In this document: one piece after another, positions 43,712-52,088 of the stretch | How positions within the stretch are numbered: position 1 is the stretch's first letter | Layout of the letters: each line of letters opens with the position of its first letter | Origin: Brachybacterium sp. UMB0905 | GTDB taxonomy: Bacteria > Actinomycetota > Actinomycetes > Actinomycetales > Dermabacteraceae | Reading direction: 5' to 3' | DNA: 64,000 nt | NCBI RefSeq assembly: GCF_002871795.1 | Contig: NZ_PNHL01000003.1 | Span: forward strand, 23,392 to 87,391 | Made by a program: the position numbers and the translations under genes | The notes under the pieces: generated by a model | Database searches by the model: none | Told to the model about the DNA's origin: nothing | What the model saw: only the letters and a program-made list of their open reading frames with translations

Positions 43712-44668
43712 TCACCCCAGCGCGCTGACCTCCACCTCGAAGCAGCGCCTGGCGGGTTTCTCGCCGCGGCCGGGCCGCCAGCCCACACAGCGCACCTCCC
43801 CCGCACCGGCGTCCTCGAACGCGACGAGCACGGTGGAGGGCAGCAGCACCGGGGCGTCGAAGGTGACGTCCCAGCGCAGCGGCCGCGAGAGGTCCACGCG
43901 CGCTTCGGTGAAGGCGCGCGAGGCGGTGTACATGCCGTGGGCGATCGCGCGCGGGAACCCGAAGGCCTTCGCGGTCAGGGCCGTGAGGTGAATGGGATTC
44001 ACGTCCCCGGAGACCGCGGCATAGCGCCGCCCGGTGTCAGCACCCAGGCGCCACCGGCCCGTCGGCCGCGTAGGAGCGAACCGTTCCCGACGGCTGCCGG
44101 ACTCGCCGTCCTGCGTCTGCTGTGTCTTCTCCGCCGCGTCCCCAGTCCCCGCGCCCTTGGCGAGGTAGGTGGAAACGTCGGTGGCGATGATCTGCCCGTC
44201 CTGGCCGAGGATCGTGGCGACAGCTTCGAAGGTGCGGCCCTTGCGGTGGGGCCTGAGGTCCCGCACTCGGCACTCCACGTCCACGAGCTCCCCGACCTTC
44301 ACCGGCCGATGCTGAAGCACCTGGTTTCGCAGATGCACCACGCCCAGCAGTGGGAAGGGGAAGTCGCGGCGGGCCATGAGCGCAAGCGCCACGGGAAAGG
44401 CGAGCACATGCAGCACTCCGGGGTGGACGAGGTCCGTCGCGGCCCCGCCCATGAGATGGTCGAAGTCCCGAGCCCGTTCGGCGTCGATCCGCACCTTCCG
44501 CACGCGGTAGGCGATGCTCGGCAGGCGCGGCTCGCGCCCTCCCCCGCCCCGCTTCGTCCGCGGGTCGAGCGCGGCCGCGTAGATCGCGGGGAACGAGGGG
44601 ACGTCGGAGAGGTCCTTGATCCGCTCCTCGCCGCTGCGGGAGGCGTCGTGGCGGTTCATCCCACTCAC
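43712..44668 (-). CDS. MaoC-like double-hotdog hydroxyacyl dehydratase
   Basis: 318 aa from GTG 44668, which overlaps the fabG stop as GTGA; ATG 44659 would give 315 aa. Two hotdog domains; the C-terminal one carries the hydratase motif RYAAVSGDVNPIHLTALTAKAFG with D and H catalytic residues, and AIAHGMYTASR. This matches mycobacterial HtdX-type (R)-hydratases that dehydrate 3-hydroxyacyl chains. Last gene of thiolase–reductase–dehydratase. Confidence 0.9.
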   Translation of the reverse strand: MSGMNRHDASRSGEERIKDLSDVPSFPAIYAAALDPRTKRGGGGREPRLPSIAYRVRKVRIDAERARDFDHLMGGAATDLVHPGVLHVLAFPVALALMARRDFPFPLLGVVHLRNQVLQHRPVKVGELVDVECRVRDLRPHRKGRTFEAVATILGQDGQIIATDVSTYLAKGAGTGDAAEKTQQTQDGESGSRRERFAPTRPTGRWRLGADTGRRYAAVSGDVNPIHLTALTAKAFGFPRAIAHGMYTASRAFTEARVDLSRPLRWDVTFDAPVLLPSTVLVAFEDAGAGEVRCVGWRPGRGEKPARRCFEVEVSALG

Positions 44669-46005
44669 CGCCCCACCATGTTCTGGCCGCACACCCGCAG
44701 CGTGGTGCCGCGGATGCCGCCGGCCTCCGATGACGCCAGGAAGCTCACCGCTTCGGCGACGTCCACCGGCAGTCCGCCCTGCTGCAGGGAGTTCACCCGC
44801 CGGGCGACCTCGCGGGTGAGGGCGGGCATGCGGGCGGTCATCTCGGTCTCGATGAAGCCGGGGGCGACGGCGTTGGCCGTGCCACCCAGCGGGTCGAGCT
44901 GCGCGGCGAGCGCCTCGACAAAAGCCATCACCCCGGCCTTGGAGGCGGCGTAGTTGGTCTGGCCGCGGTTGCCGGCGATGCCGCTGGTGGAGGCGAGCGA
45001 GACCACGCGCGGATGTGAGCCGAGCACCTCCCGCTGCTCGAGCAGATTCTGCATCATCGCGATCTGGCTGGTGATGTTCACGGCCAGCACGCTGTCCCAG
45101 CGCGCGGCATCCATATTGGCGAACATCTTGTCGCGCGTGATGCCGGCGTTCAGCACGATCACATCGAGCACCTTCCCGCGCTCACGCAGGAAGGAGACCA
45201 GGCGCTGCCCGGCGTCATCCGCGGTGACATCAAGCTGCAGCGGGGTGGCGCGCAGCTCATTGGCGAGCCGGGCGAGCTCGGTGCCGGCCGCGGGGACGTC
45301 GAGAACCACGAGGTCCGCGCCGTCCTTCGCGAGTGTTCGGGCGATCGCCGCGCCGATGCCGCGGGCCGCGCCGGTGACCAGGGCGGTGCGGCCGGCGAGC
45401 GGCCGGGACAGGTCCTCGGCGGCATGTCCGTCGGCCGTGGCGACAGTGATGAACTGCCCGGCGATGAAGGCGCTGCGGGCCGAGAGCAGGAACCGCAGCG
45501 CGCCCACGACGGACGGCGAATCGAGATCGACCCCGTCGGCCACGAGGATGCCGTTGGCCGTGCCGCCACCGCGCATCTCATGGGCGAGGGAGCGCAGGAA
45601 TCCCTCGACGCCGCCGCGGGCGGCATCCCGCGCGGGGTCCTCGCCGGTGGCGGGCCGGGAGATCGTGACCACGCGCGCGCCCGGGGCGAGGGAGCGCATG
45701 GCGCCAGCGAGCGGCAGCACCAGCTCGCCGAGGTCGCTGGGGGCGGTGATCTCATCGGCGACGATCACGACGGTGCCGACGCTGCGCAGCTCCTCGAAGC
45801 GGCGCCGCACATCCACGCCCTGCTTCAGCAGCAGGTGAGCGATGGTGTCAGCACCATTGGAGGCGCCGAGCACGACAGCGGGGCCCAGCAGCGCCTCGGG
45901 GCGGTCCTCACGGCGCGGCAGGCGGGCGGGGCGCGGCAGGCCCAGCTGCTTGGCGAGGGCCTTGCCGGGTCCGGTGCGGACCAGACGGGTGTAGGTGTCG
46001 GTCAT
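44665..46005 (-). CDS. fabG4: High-molecular-weight 3-oxoacyl reductase (FabG4-type)
   Basis: 446 aa, AGGAG before ATG 46005. An N-terminal flavodoxin-like, non-catalytic Rossmann domain (about 1-205) precedes a full SDR domain: TGAARGIGAAIA (about 218-229), NAG in VLNAGITRDKM, catalytic S-Y-K in LASTSGIAG … YAASKAG. The long N-terminus is the mark of FabG4 (NADH-using) rather than FabG1. Gene order thiolase–FabG4–HtdX resembles M. tuberculosis Rv0241c–Rv0243. Confidence 0.93.
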   Translation of the reverse strand: MTDTYTRLVRTGPGKALAKQLGLPRPARLPRREDRPEALLGPAVVLGASNGADTIAHLLLKQGVDVRRRFEELRSVGTVVIVADEITAPSDLGELVLPLAGAMRSLAPGARVVTISRPATGEDPARDAARGGVEGFLRSLAHEMRGGGTANGILVADGVDLDSPSVVGALRFLLSARSAFIAGQFITVATADGHAAEDLSRPLAGRTALVTGAARGIGAAIARTLAKDGADLVVLDVPAAGTELARLANELRATPLQLDVTADDAGQRLVSFLRERGKVLDVIVLNAGITRDKMFANMDAARWDSVLAVNITSQIAMMQNLLEQREVLGSHPRVVSLASTSGIAGNRGQTNYAASKAGVMAFVEALAAQLDPLGGTANAVAPGFIETEMTARMPALTREVARRVNSLQQGGLPVDVAEAVSFLASSEAGGIRGTTLRVCGQNMVGR

Positions 46006-46034
46006 GGTCTCTCCTGGAGGGCTCGGCGGGGCGG

Positions 46035-47351
46035 TCAGGCGGTCGCGGATTCGAGCAGCAGCACGGTGCCCTGCCCGGCGGCGGCGCACACCGAGATGAG
46101 GCCGCGCTGAGTGCGTCCGGTCTCCTGGGCGCGCTGATGCAGGAGCTTGGCGAGGGTTGCGACGAGGCGCCCGCCGGTGGCGGCGAAGGGATGCCCGGCG
46201 GCGAGCGAGGAACCGGTGACGTTCAGCTTCTCCCGGTCGATCGTCCCGAGCGCCTGCTCGCGGCCCAGCTTCTCGCGGCAGAATTCCTCGGATTCCCAGG
46301 CCGCAAGGGTGGACAGCACGGTGGAGGCGAAGGCTTCGTGGATCTCCACGAGGTCCAGGTCCTGCAGGGTGAGGCCGTGTGCGTCCAGCAGCTCCGGCAC
46401 CGCGTAGGCGGGAGCCATGAGCAGGCCCTCCTTGCCGTGCACGAAGTCCACGGCGGCGCTGCGGGAGTCGACCACACGGGCCAGCGGCGCAAGGCCCTTG
46501 CTGGCCGCGTATTCGGCGGTGCCAAGCAGCACGGCGGAAGCACCATCGGACAGCGGGGTGGAGTTCCCGGCGGTCATCGTGGGTTCGGCCACCTCGGGGC
46601 TCTTCACGCCGAAGACGGGCTTCAGGGAGGCGAGCTTCTCAAGGCTCGAGTCGGGGCGGAGGTTCTGGTCCTTCCCCAGGCCCCGGTACCCGGTGATGAG
46701 GTCATCGAAGAACCCGGCGTCATACGCGGCGGCGAGCTTCTGGTGGCTGGCGAGCGCGAGCTCGTCCTGCGCCTGGCGGCTGATGCCCCACTGTGCGCCG
46801 GTGAGGGCCTGGTGCTCGCCCATCGACAGGCCCGTACGGGGCTCGGAGTTACGCGGGGCCGACGGGGCGAGGTCCGCGGGGCGAATCGCCGACAGGGCCT
46901 TGACGCGCTGCAGCGCGGTCTTGGCCGAGAACGCGCGGTGGAGGATGCGGCGCAGGCGCGGGGTCACCTCGATGGGGGCGTCGGAAGCGGAGTCCACGCC
47001 GCAGGCGATGCCGGAGGTGAAGCGGCCCAGGCGGATCCCGTCGGCCACGTGCACGGTGGTCTCCAGGCCCGTCGCGCAGGCCTTGGACATGTCCACGGCG
47101 GGGGTGCGGGGATCCAGCGGCGTGCCCAGCGCGCTCTCGCGGGTGAGGTTGAGGTCTGCGGCGAGCTTCAGCACGGCGCCTCCGGCGATGGTGCCGAGCT
47201 TCTCGCCCTGCAGGCCGAAACGGGCCACGAGCCCCTCGAGGGCGGCGGTGAGCAGGTCCTTCTCGGAGATTCCGGCGTAGGGGCCGCCGGAGCGGGCGAA
47301 CGGAATACGGTTGCCGCCCAGGATCAGGGCGTCGCGCGGGGTCTCGGTCAC
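46035..47351 (-). CDS. Acetyl-CoA acyltransferase (thiolase, FadA2-type)
   Basis: 438 aa. GTG start at 47351 with GAAGAGG upstream. Catalytic Cys in VDMSKACATGLETT (about residue 91), the EIHEAFAST His-Asn-type region and AAGHPFAATGGR, CAAAGQGT active-site loops near the end are all intact. It cleaves 3-ketoacyl-CoA in beta-oxidation, or condenses acetyl-CoA units. First gene of the minus-strand fatty-acid operon, divergent from the TetR gene. Confidence 0.93.
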   Translation of the reverse strand: MTETPRDALILGGNRIPFARSGGPYAGISEKDLLTAALEGLVARFGLQGEKLGTIAGGAVLKLAADLNLTRESALGTPLDPRTPAVDMSKACATGLETTVHVADGIRLGRFTSGIACGVDSASDAPIEVTPRLRRILHRAFSAKTALQRVKALSAIRPADLAPSAPRNSEPRTGLSMGEHQALTGAQWGISRQAQDELALASHQKLAAAYDAGFFDDLITGYRGLGKDQNLRPDSSLEKLASLKPVFGVKSPEVAEPTMTAGNSTPLSDGASAVLLGTAEYAASKGLAPLARVVDSRSAAVDFVHGKEGLLMAPAYAVPELLDAHGLTLQDLDLVEIHEAFASTVLSTLAAWESEEFCREKLGREQALGTIDREKLNVTGSSLAAGHPFAATGGRLVATLAKLLHQRAQETGRTQRGLISVCAAAGQGTVLLLESATA

Positions 47352-47574
47352 GGTGGGGCACCTCTTCGTGGTCGGCGTGGTCGTGATCTGCGTGGTCGTG
47401 GTCGGTGTGATGGTGGTCAGTGCGGTCGCGGTCGGAGTGCGTCCCTGGGCCGCGGGGGACGGCACTGCCCGTCGGGGGTGCAGCGGCCCTCGAACCCGCC
47501 GCAGCGGGTCATATCCCGTCGGATCCCGTCGGACACTTTACATAGAACCGGGAGTACTTGATACCGTAGGTCGC
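47352..47574. promoter_or_regulatory. Divergent fatty-acid promoter region with GTGGTC-rich low complexity
   Basis: No gene is supported. About 47370-47445 is built from degenerate GTGGTC/GTGATC units. TCCCGTCGGA is repeated in tandem (about 47512-47532). TACCGT (47562-47567) is the -10 box of the TetR gene. A TetR operator is expected here, but no perfect palindrome was found. Confidence 0.5.
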
Positions 47575-48207
47575 GTGAATGCGACGACGCAAGCCCCCGT
47601 GGACGGCCGCTCCGCCCGCTGGGCCCAGCACCGTGAGGAGCGGCGGGCCGCACTGCTGGATGTGGCCCGCCACCTGATCCATGAGCGCGGACCGGACGTG
47701 ACAATGGAAGACATCGCCAGCGCCTCCGGCACCTCGAAGTCCATCGTCTACCGCTACTTCGAGGACAAGGCGCATCTGCAGCGCGAGCTGGGCCGGGCGA
47801 TCTTGGCCTCGATGCACCGCAAGCTCATCGCGCAGCTCGAGGAGCTCGAACAGCGGCTGGGGCGCGAGCCCGAACCGGCCGAGCGCATCCACGCCATGAT
47901 CTTCGCCTACGTCGAGACCGCCCGCCGCTCCCCCGGCGTGTACCGCTTCATCACCCGGCCCAGCGACGGGCTGAACCATTTCCTGGAATCGATCTCGCGC
48001 CTGGTCGCCTCCTTCCTGCCCGATGGGACGCCCGCCCCGCAGGTGTGGGCGCACGGGGCCGTCGGCTTCGTGGAGAGCGCCGTGGACACCTGGATGACAG
48101 CGGATGAGGAGTCCTCCCGCCGGCCCGACCCCGCTACCGCCCGCCTGACCTCCGATCAGCTCGTGACCCATCTGGTCACCTGGCTCATGAAGGGACTGAC
48201 CCCATGA
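47575..48207 (+). CDS. TetR family regulator of the fatty-acid cluster
   Basis: 210 aa. The N-terminal helix–turn–helix is LIHERGPDVTMEDIASASGTSKSIVYRYFEDK-like (quoted in pieces: VTMEDIASASGTSKSIVYRY, about residues 44-63). GTG start with TACCGT 7 nt upstream, so leaderless. It is coupled by ATGA to the acyl-CoA oxidase and divergent from the thiolase operon, so acyl-CoA-responsive repression of both sides is a reasonable inference. Confidence 0.9.
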   Translation: MNATTQAPVDGRSARWAQHREERRAALLDVARHLIHERGPDVTMEDIASASGTSKSIVYRYFEDKAHLQRELGRAILASMHRKLIAQLEELEQRLGREPEPAERIHAMIFAYVETARRSPGVYRFITRPSDGLNHFLESISRLVASFLPDGTPAPQVWAHGAVGFVESAVDTWMTADEESSRRPDPATARLTSDQLVTHLVTWLMKGLTP

Positions 48208-50354
48208 CCGTCGATGCCCGCTCCCCCCGCACCTCCGATGCGCCGCTCGTCTCCGCCACCCCCACCGGCCCGATCCCGCTGCCGCCGCCGGATGGCCCCC
48301 GCCTGGACCCGGATCTGGTCTCCACCGCACTGAAGGGCCGCTGGGCCGCCTCCCGCGATGCCGCCCGGGAGCGGGCGGCCCGGCCCGAGCTGCACCGCCC
48401 GCTGGATGTGACGATCTCAGAGCACCGTGAGCGCGTCTTCGAACAGATGCAGCTGCTGGCCAAGGAGCAGGTCTCCTTCCCGATGCTGCCCGAGCACCTG
48501 GGCGGCCCCAATGACAACGGCGCCAACGTCTCCGCCTTCGAGGAGCTCGTGGTCGCCGACCCCTCCCTGCAGATCAAGGCGGGTGTGCAGTGGGGGCTGT
48601 ACACCTCGGCAATCATCCAGCTGGGCGATGAGGAGCAGCAAAAGCGCTGGGTGCCCGATGCGATGAGCCTCAAGACCCCCGGGGCGTTCGCCATGACGGA
48701 GATCGGCCACGGCTCCGATGTGCAGTCCCTGGCGACCACCGCGACCTTCGACCCTGAGGGCGGCGAGGACGGCGAGTGGATCATCCACACCCCGTTCCGC
48801 GCCGCCTGGAAGGACTACCTGGGCAATGCCGCCCTGCACGCGAAGGCCGCGACCGTGTTCGCGCGCCTCATCACCCGCGGCGTGGACCACGGGGTGCACT
48901 GCTTCTACGTGCCGGTGCGGGATGACGACGGCGAGCTGCTGCCCGGGGTCTCGAGCGAGGACGACGGCGAGAAGGGCGGCCTGAACGGCATCGACAACGG
49001 ACGCCTCGCCTTCGACCACGTGCGCGTTCCGCGGCGGAACCTGCTGAACCGCTACGGGGATGTGGCGCCCGACGGCACCTACACCTCCCCCATCGAATCC
49101 CCTGGCCGACGCTTCTTCACGATGCTCGGCACCCTCGTACAGGGACGCGTGTCCCTGGACGGCGCCGCGAACCGCGCCTGCCAGCTGGCCCTGCACATCG
49201 CGATCACCTACGCCACGCAGCGCCGCCAGTTCACCGCCGCGGACCCCACGCAGGAGACCGTGCTGATGGACTACCAGGCCCATCTGCACCGCCTGCTGCC
49301 GAGGCTCGCCGCCACCTACGCCGGCGCCTTCGCCCACGAGCAGCTGCTGCAGGCCTTCGACGACGTGTTCTCCGGCCGCGGTGACACCCCCGAAGGCCGC
49401 GAGGACCTCGAGACCCTGGCCGCCGCGCTCAAGCCCACCTCCACCCGCCTGGCCCTGGACACCATCCAGGAATGCCGGGAGGCCTGCGGAGGCGCCGGCT
49501 TCATGGCGGAGAACCAGCTGGTGGGTCTGCATCAGGATCTCGACGTGTACGCCACCTTCGAGGGTGACAACACGGTGCTGCTGCAGCTGGTGGCCAAGCG
49601 CCTGCTGGCCGACTACACGAGCGAGCTGAAGAGCGTGGACCGCGCCGGGATCGGCCGCTTCATCGCCCAGCGCGCCGAGGTGCTGGCCCGGCGCCACACC
49701 CCCTGGGCGGATCTCTCGCAGTCGATCGCCGATCGCGGCGACCGTCGGCGCGCCTTCGACTCCCTGCGCTCCGCGGAGTTCCAGGAAGAGGTGCTGGCCG
49801 CGCGGGCCCGCGTGAAGGTCGAGGAGGTAGCGCTCGCCCTGCGGCCGGCCGCGAAGATGAGCCCGGCCGATGCGGCCGCGCATGTGAACAAGCATCAGGT
49901 GGAGATGCTCGATGCTGCCCGGGCACATGCGGACCTGGTGCGCTGGCGGGCCTTCACCGCCGGGATCTCGGCGATCGAGGATGCGGGCAGCCGCACGGTG
50001 CTCACCGATGTGCGGGACCTGTTCGGGCTCACGCTCATCGAGGATGACCTGGCGTGGTTCCTGCTCTCGGGCCAGCTCTCGGCCCAGCGTGGGCGGCAGA
50101 TCTCGGCCGATGTGCGCCGTCTGCTCTGGCGTCTGCGCCCCCATGTGCTGGATCTCGTGGAGGCCTTCGACATCCGGCCCGGGCATGTGCGCGCCCCGAT
50201 CGCCCTCGGCGGGGAGCAGCAGCGGCAGGAGGAGGCCGCCGCTTATTACCGGGCGCAGCGAGCGAGCGCGGACGCTCCGGTCAGTGAGAAGGCGCTGCGG
50301 GACCGCGAGAAGCAGGCCCGCCGCGGCGGTGGCGGGCGCGCCCGGCGCCGCTGA
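48204..50354 (+). CDS. Acyl-CoA oxidase family protein
   Basis: 716 aa, the length of acyl-CoA oxidases rather than of short dehydrogenases (about 400 aa). FAMTEIGHGSDVQSL is the FAD/substrate region, ITYATQRRQF and CREACGGAGFMAENQLVGL carry the catalytic-glutamate region found in ACOX, and a C-terminal helical domain follows (about 480-690). It catalyses the first, FAD-dependent step of beta-oxidation. The last 15 residues are Arg/Gly-rich. A 2-enoyl-CoA hydratase-like MaoC, FabG4 and thiolase next door would complete a cycle. Confidence 0.92.
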   Translation: MTVDARSPRTSDAPLVSATPTGPIPLPPPDGPRLDPDLVSTALKGRWAASRDAARERAARPELHRPLDVTISEHRERVFEQMQLLAKEQVSFPMLPEHLGGPNDNGANVSAFEELVVADPSLQIKAGVQWGLYTSAIIQLGDEEQQKRWVPDAMSLKTPGAFAMTEIGHGSDVQSLATTATFDPEGGEDGEWIIHTPFRAAWKDYLGNAALHAKAATVFARLITRGVDHGVHCFYVPVRDDDGELLPGVSSEDDGEKGGLNGIDNGRLAFDHVRVPRRNLLNRYGDVAPDGTYTSPIESPGRRFFTMLGTLVQGRVSLDGAANRACQLALHIAITYATQRRQFTAADPTQETVLMDYQAHLHRLLPRLAATYAGAFAHEQLLQAFDDVFSGRGDTPEGREDLETLAAALKPTSTRLALDTIQECREACGGAGFMAENQLVGLHQDLDVYATFEGDNTVLLQLVAKRLLADYTSELKSVDRAGIGRFIAQRAEVLARRHTPWADLSQSIADRGDRRRAFDSLRSAEFQEEVLAARARVKVEEVALALRPAAKMSPADAAAHVNKHQVEMLDAARAHADLVRWRAFTAGISAIEDAGSRTVLTDVRDLFGLTLIEDDLAWFLLSGQLSAQRGRQISADVRRLLWRLRPHVLDLVEAFDIRPGHVRAPIALGGEQQRQEEAAAYYRAQRASADAPVSEKALRDREKQARRGGGGRARRR

Positions 50355-50366
50355 GGTTCCGGTCTC

Positions 50367-51125
50367 TCACCACAGCCCCGGGCGGGGATCCATCGCCCGG
50401 TGCGTGCGGATGGTGCGGCCGATCGCCCTGACCAGCGGGTCCAGGGTGTGCAGGCCGTCGTGGAGGTCATAGTCGCGCACGTCCACCCGCACCACGGGAC
50501 ACGCGGTGAACGAGCTGATCCACTGCTCGTACCGGGAGTGCAGGTGCCGCCAGTAGTCCACGTCGGTCTCGACCTCCATCGAGCGGCCGCGCCGGGCGAT
50601 CCGCGCGAGCACCTCGTCCAGATCCGCCTCGAGGTAGATCAGCAGGTCCGGCGGCGGGAAGTACGGCGTCATCGCCATCGCCGCGAACAGCTCCGTGTAG
50701 GTGCGGTAGTCCTCCGGGCTCATCGTGCCCTGCTCGGCGTGCATCGCGGCGAAGATGTCGGCATCCTCGTAGATCGAGCGGTCCTGCACGAACCCGCCGC
50801 CGTACTCGAACATGCGCTTCTGCTCCTTGAAGCGCTCAGCCAGGAAGTAGATCTGCAGGTGGAAGCTCCACCGCTCGAAGTCGTCGTAGAAGCGCTCGAG
50901 GTACGGGTTGCCGTCGACGGACTCAAACGAGGTCTTGAAGCCCAGCCGCTCGGCCAGCGCCGCGGTCAGCGAGGACTTTCCGATGCCGACGGTGCCGGCG
51001 ATGGTGATGATCGCATCGGTCGGGACGCCGCCGGCGGCATCCGGCAGCTCCAGAGCCTCGTTCTGCTCAGTGTTCTGCTCTGGGCTCTGCGCAGTGCTCT
51101 GCTCTGGGTTCTGCTCGGTGCTCAT
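50367..51125 (-). CDS. dck: Deoxyadenosine/deoxycytidine kinase
   Basis: 252 aa. P-loop IAGTVGIGKSSLT (about residues 42-54), FERWSFHLQIYFLAERFKEQ and VQDRSIYEDADIFAAMHAEQ (DRS motif) are nearly identical in form to Bacillus Dck (YaaF). It phosphorylates salvaged deoxynucleosides. The first 30 residues are a Gln/Glu/Asn repeat tail (EQN, EQS units) absent from relatives. Its ATG overlaps the dgk stop by 4 nt, matching the dck/dgk pairing known in Bacillus. Confidence 0.92.
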   Translation of the reverse strand: MSTEQNPEQSTAQSPEQNTEQNEALELPDAAGGVPTDAIITIAGTVGIGKSSLTAALAERLGFKTSFESVDGNPYLERFYDDFERWSFHLQIYFLAERFKEQKRMFEYGGGFVQDRSIYEDADIFAAMHAEQGTMSPEDYRTYTELFAAMAMTPYFPPPDLLIYLEADLDEVLARIARRGRSMEVETDVDYWRHLHSRYEQWISSFTACPVVRVDVRDYDLHDGLHTLDPLVRAIGRTIRTHRAMDPRPGLW

Positions 51126-51826
51126 CGCTCCTCCTCCCCGCTGCGCTGCATGGCCTGCGGCGCATCGGCCGTGTCATCGTCGGCGCCCTTGCGTCCGGTG
51201 AGGTCCAGGCGGTGCTGCCCCAGCTCCGCCGCGGCGCGCACAGTCTCCAGGATGCTCTCGAGGTCCGCGGGGCGGGAGACGAAGTCCATGGTGGTCGTGT
51301 CGATCTCCACCGAGCGCAGCCCTTTCTCCCGCAGCGAGGCGGCGTAGTCGTGGTAGTCCTCGCGCAGATCCAGCAGGTACCGGTCGGTGATGAGGTGCTC
51401 GGTCTCGCGTCCGCGCCGCTCGATGCGTCGGCGCAGCACCGGCAGCTGGGCATCGAGGATCACGGTCAGATCCGGCTGCGGCAGACCGTCCACGAGGATG
51501 TCGTAGACCGCCTCGAGCTTCGCGAGCTCCTCCGGGCCCAGCGTGCGCCGCGCGAAGATGAGGTTCTTGTGGATGTTGTAGTCGCTGACCACTCCGGCGC
51601 TGCGGCCCCGCAGATCCCGCAGCTGCGTGTAGCGGCTGGTGAGGAAGAACATCTCGGTCTGGAAGGACCACTTTTGGATATCGCTGTAGAACTCGGCGAA
51701 GAACGGGTTCTCCCCGACGATCTCGGGCTGCTCGCGCAGCCCCCAGCGCTCAGACACCGCGTGCATGAGCGATGTCTTCCCCACGCCGATGGGGCCCTCC
51801 ACGGCGATGAACATCTCCTGGACCAC
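51122..51826 (-). CDS. dgk: Deoxyguanosine kinase
   Basis: 234 aa from GTG 51826, which has GGAGAGAAG upstream; an upstream GTG 51844 is also in frame. P-loop [13 protein letters not shown] (about residues 8-20), [20 protein letters not shown] and the [16 protein letters not shown] motif (instead of DRS) are the marks of the Dgk (YaaG) branch. It prefers dGuo in the characterised Bacillus enzyme. The C-terminal 30 residues are a charged tail. Confidence 0.9.
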   Translation of the reverse strand: MVQEMFIAVEGPIGVGKTSLMHAVSERWGLREQPEIVGENPFFAEFYSDIQKWSFQTEMFFLTSRYTQLRDLRGRSAGVVSDYNIHKNLIFARRTLGPEELAKLEAVYDILVDGLPQPDLTVILDAQLPVLRRRIERRGRETEHLITDRYLLDLREDYHDYAASLREKGLRSVEIDTTTMDFVSRPADLESILETVRAAAELGQHRLDLTGRKGADDDTADAPQAMQRSGEEER

Positions 51827-52088
51827 GAGCTCTTCTCTCCTCACCGCGGCGCTGCTCCGATGCCCGGGGCGTCCCGGGCAGAGACCTCACTGTAGGCCCG
51901 GCGGGGGACGAAGCAGCCCTCCACGGCGGGCCGACGGCGCACAGATCACGTCGGCCCCTGCCCACTGCCGCCCCCTGTGCCCTCCGCCACCTCCGGTGCC
52001 ACCGGGCGCGCCGCGCGCCGCCGTAGACTGTGGGGGCCGCGCTATCGGCACCCCCGTACCTCGCCACCAGAACGGATCACCTGCTGCG

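Noticed and set aside
47370..47460. A hydrophobic plus-strand peptide upstream of the TetR gene
   Set aside because: The Val-rich string is a product of GTGGTC repeats; it has no ribosome site and the TetR frame starts later at a leaderless GTG.
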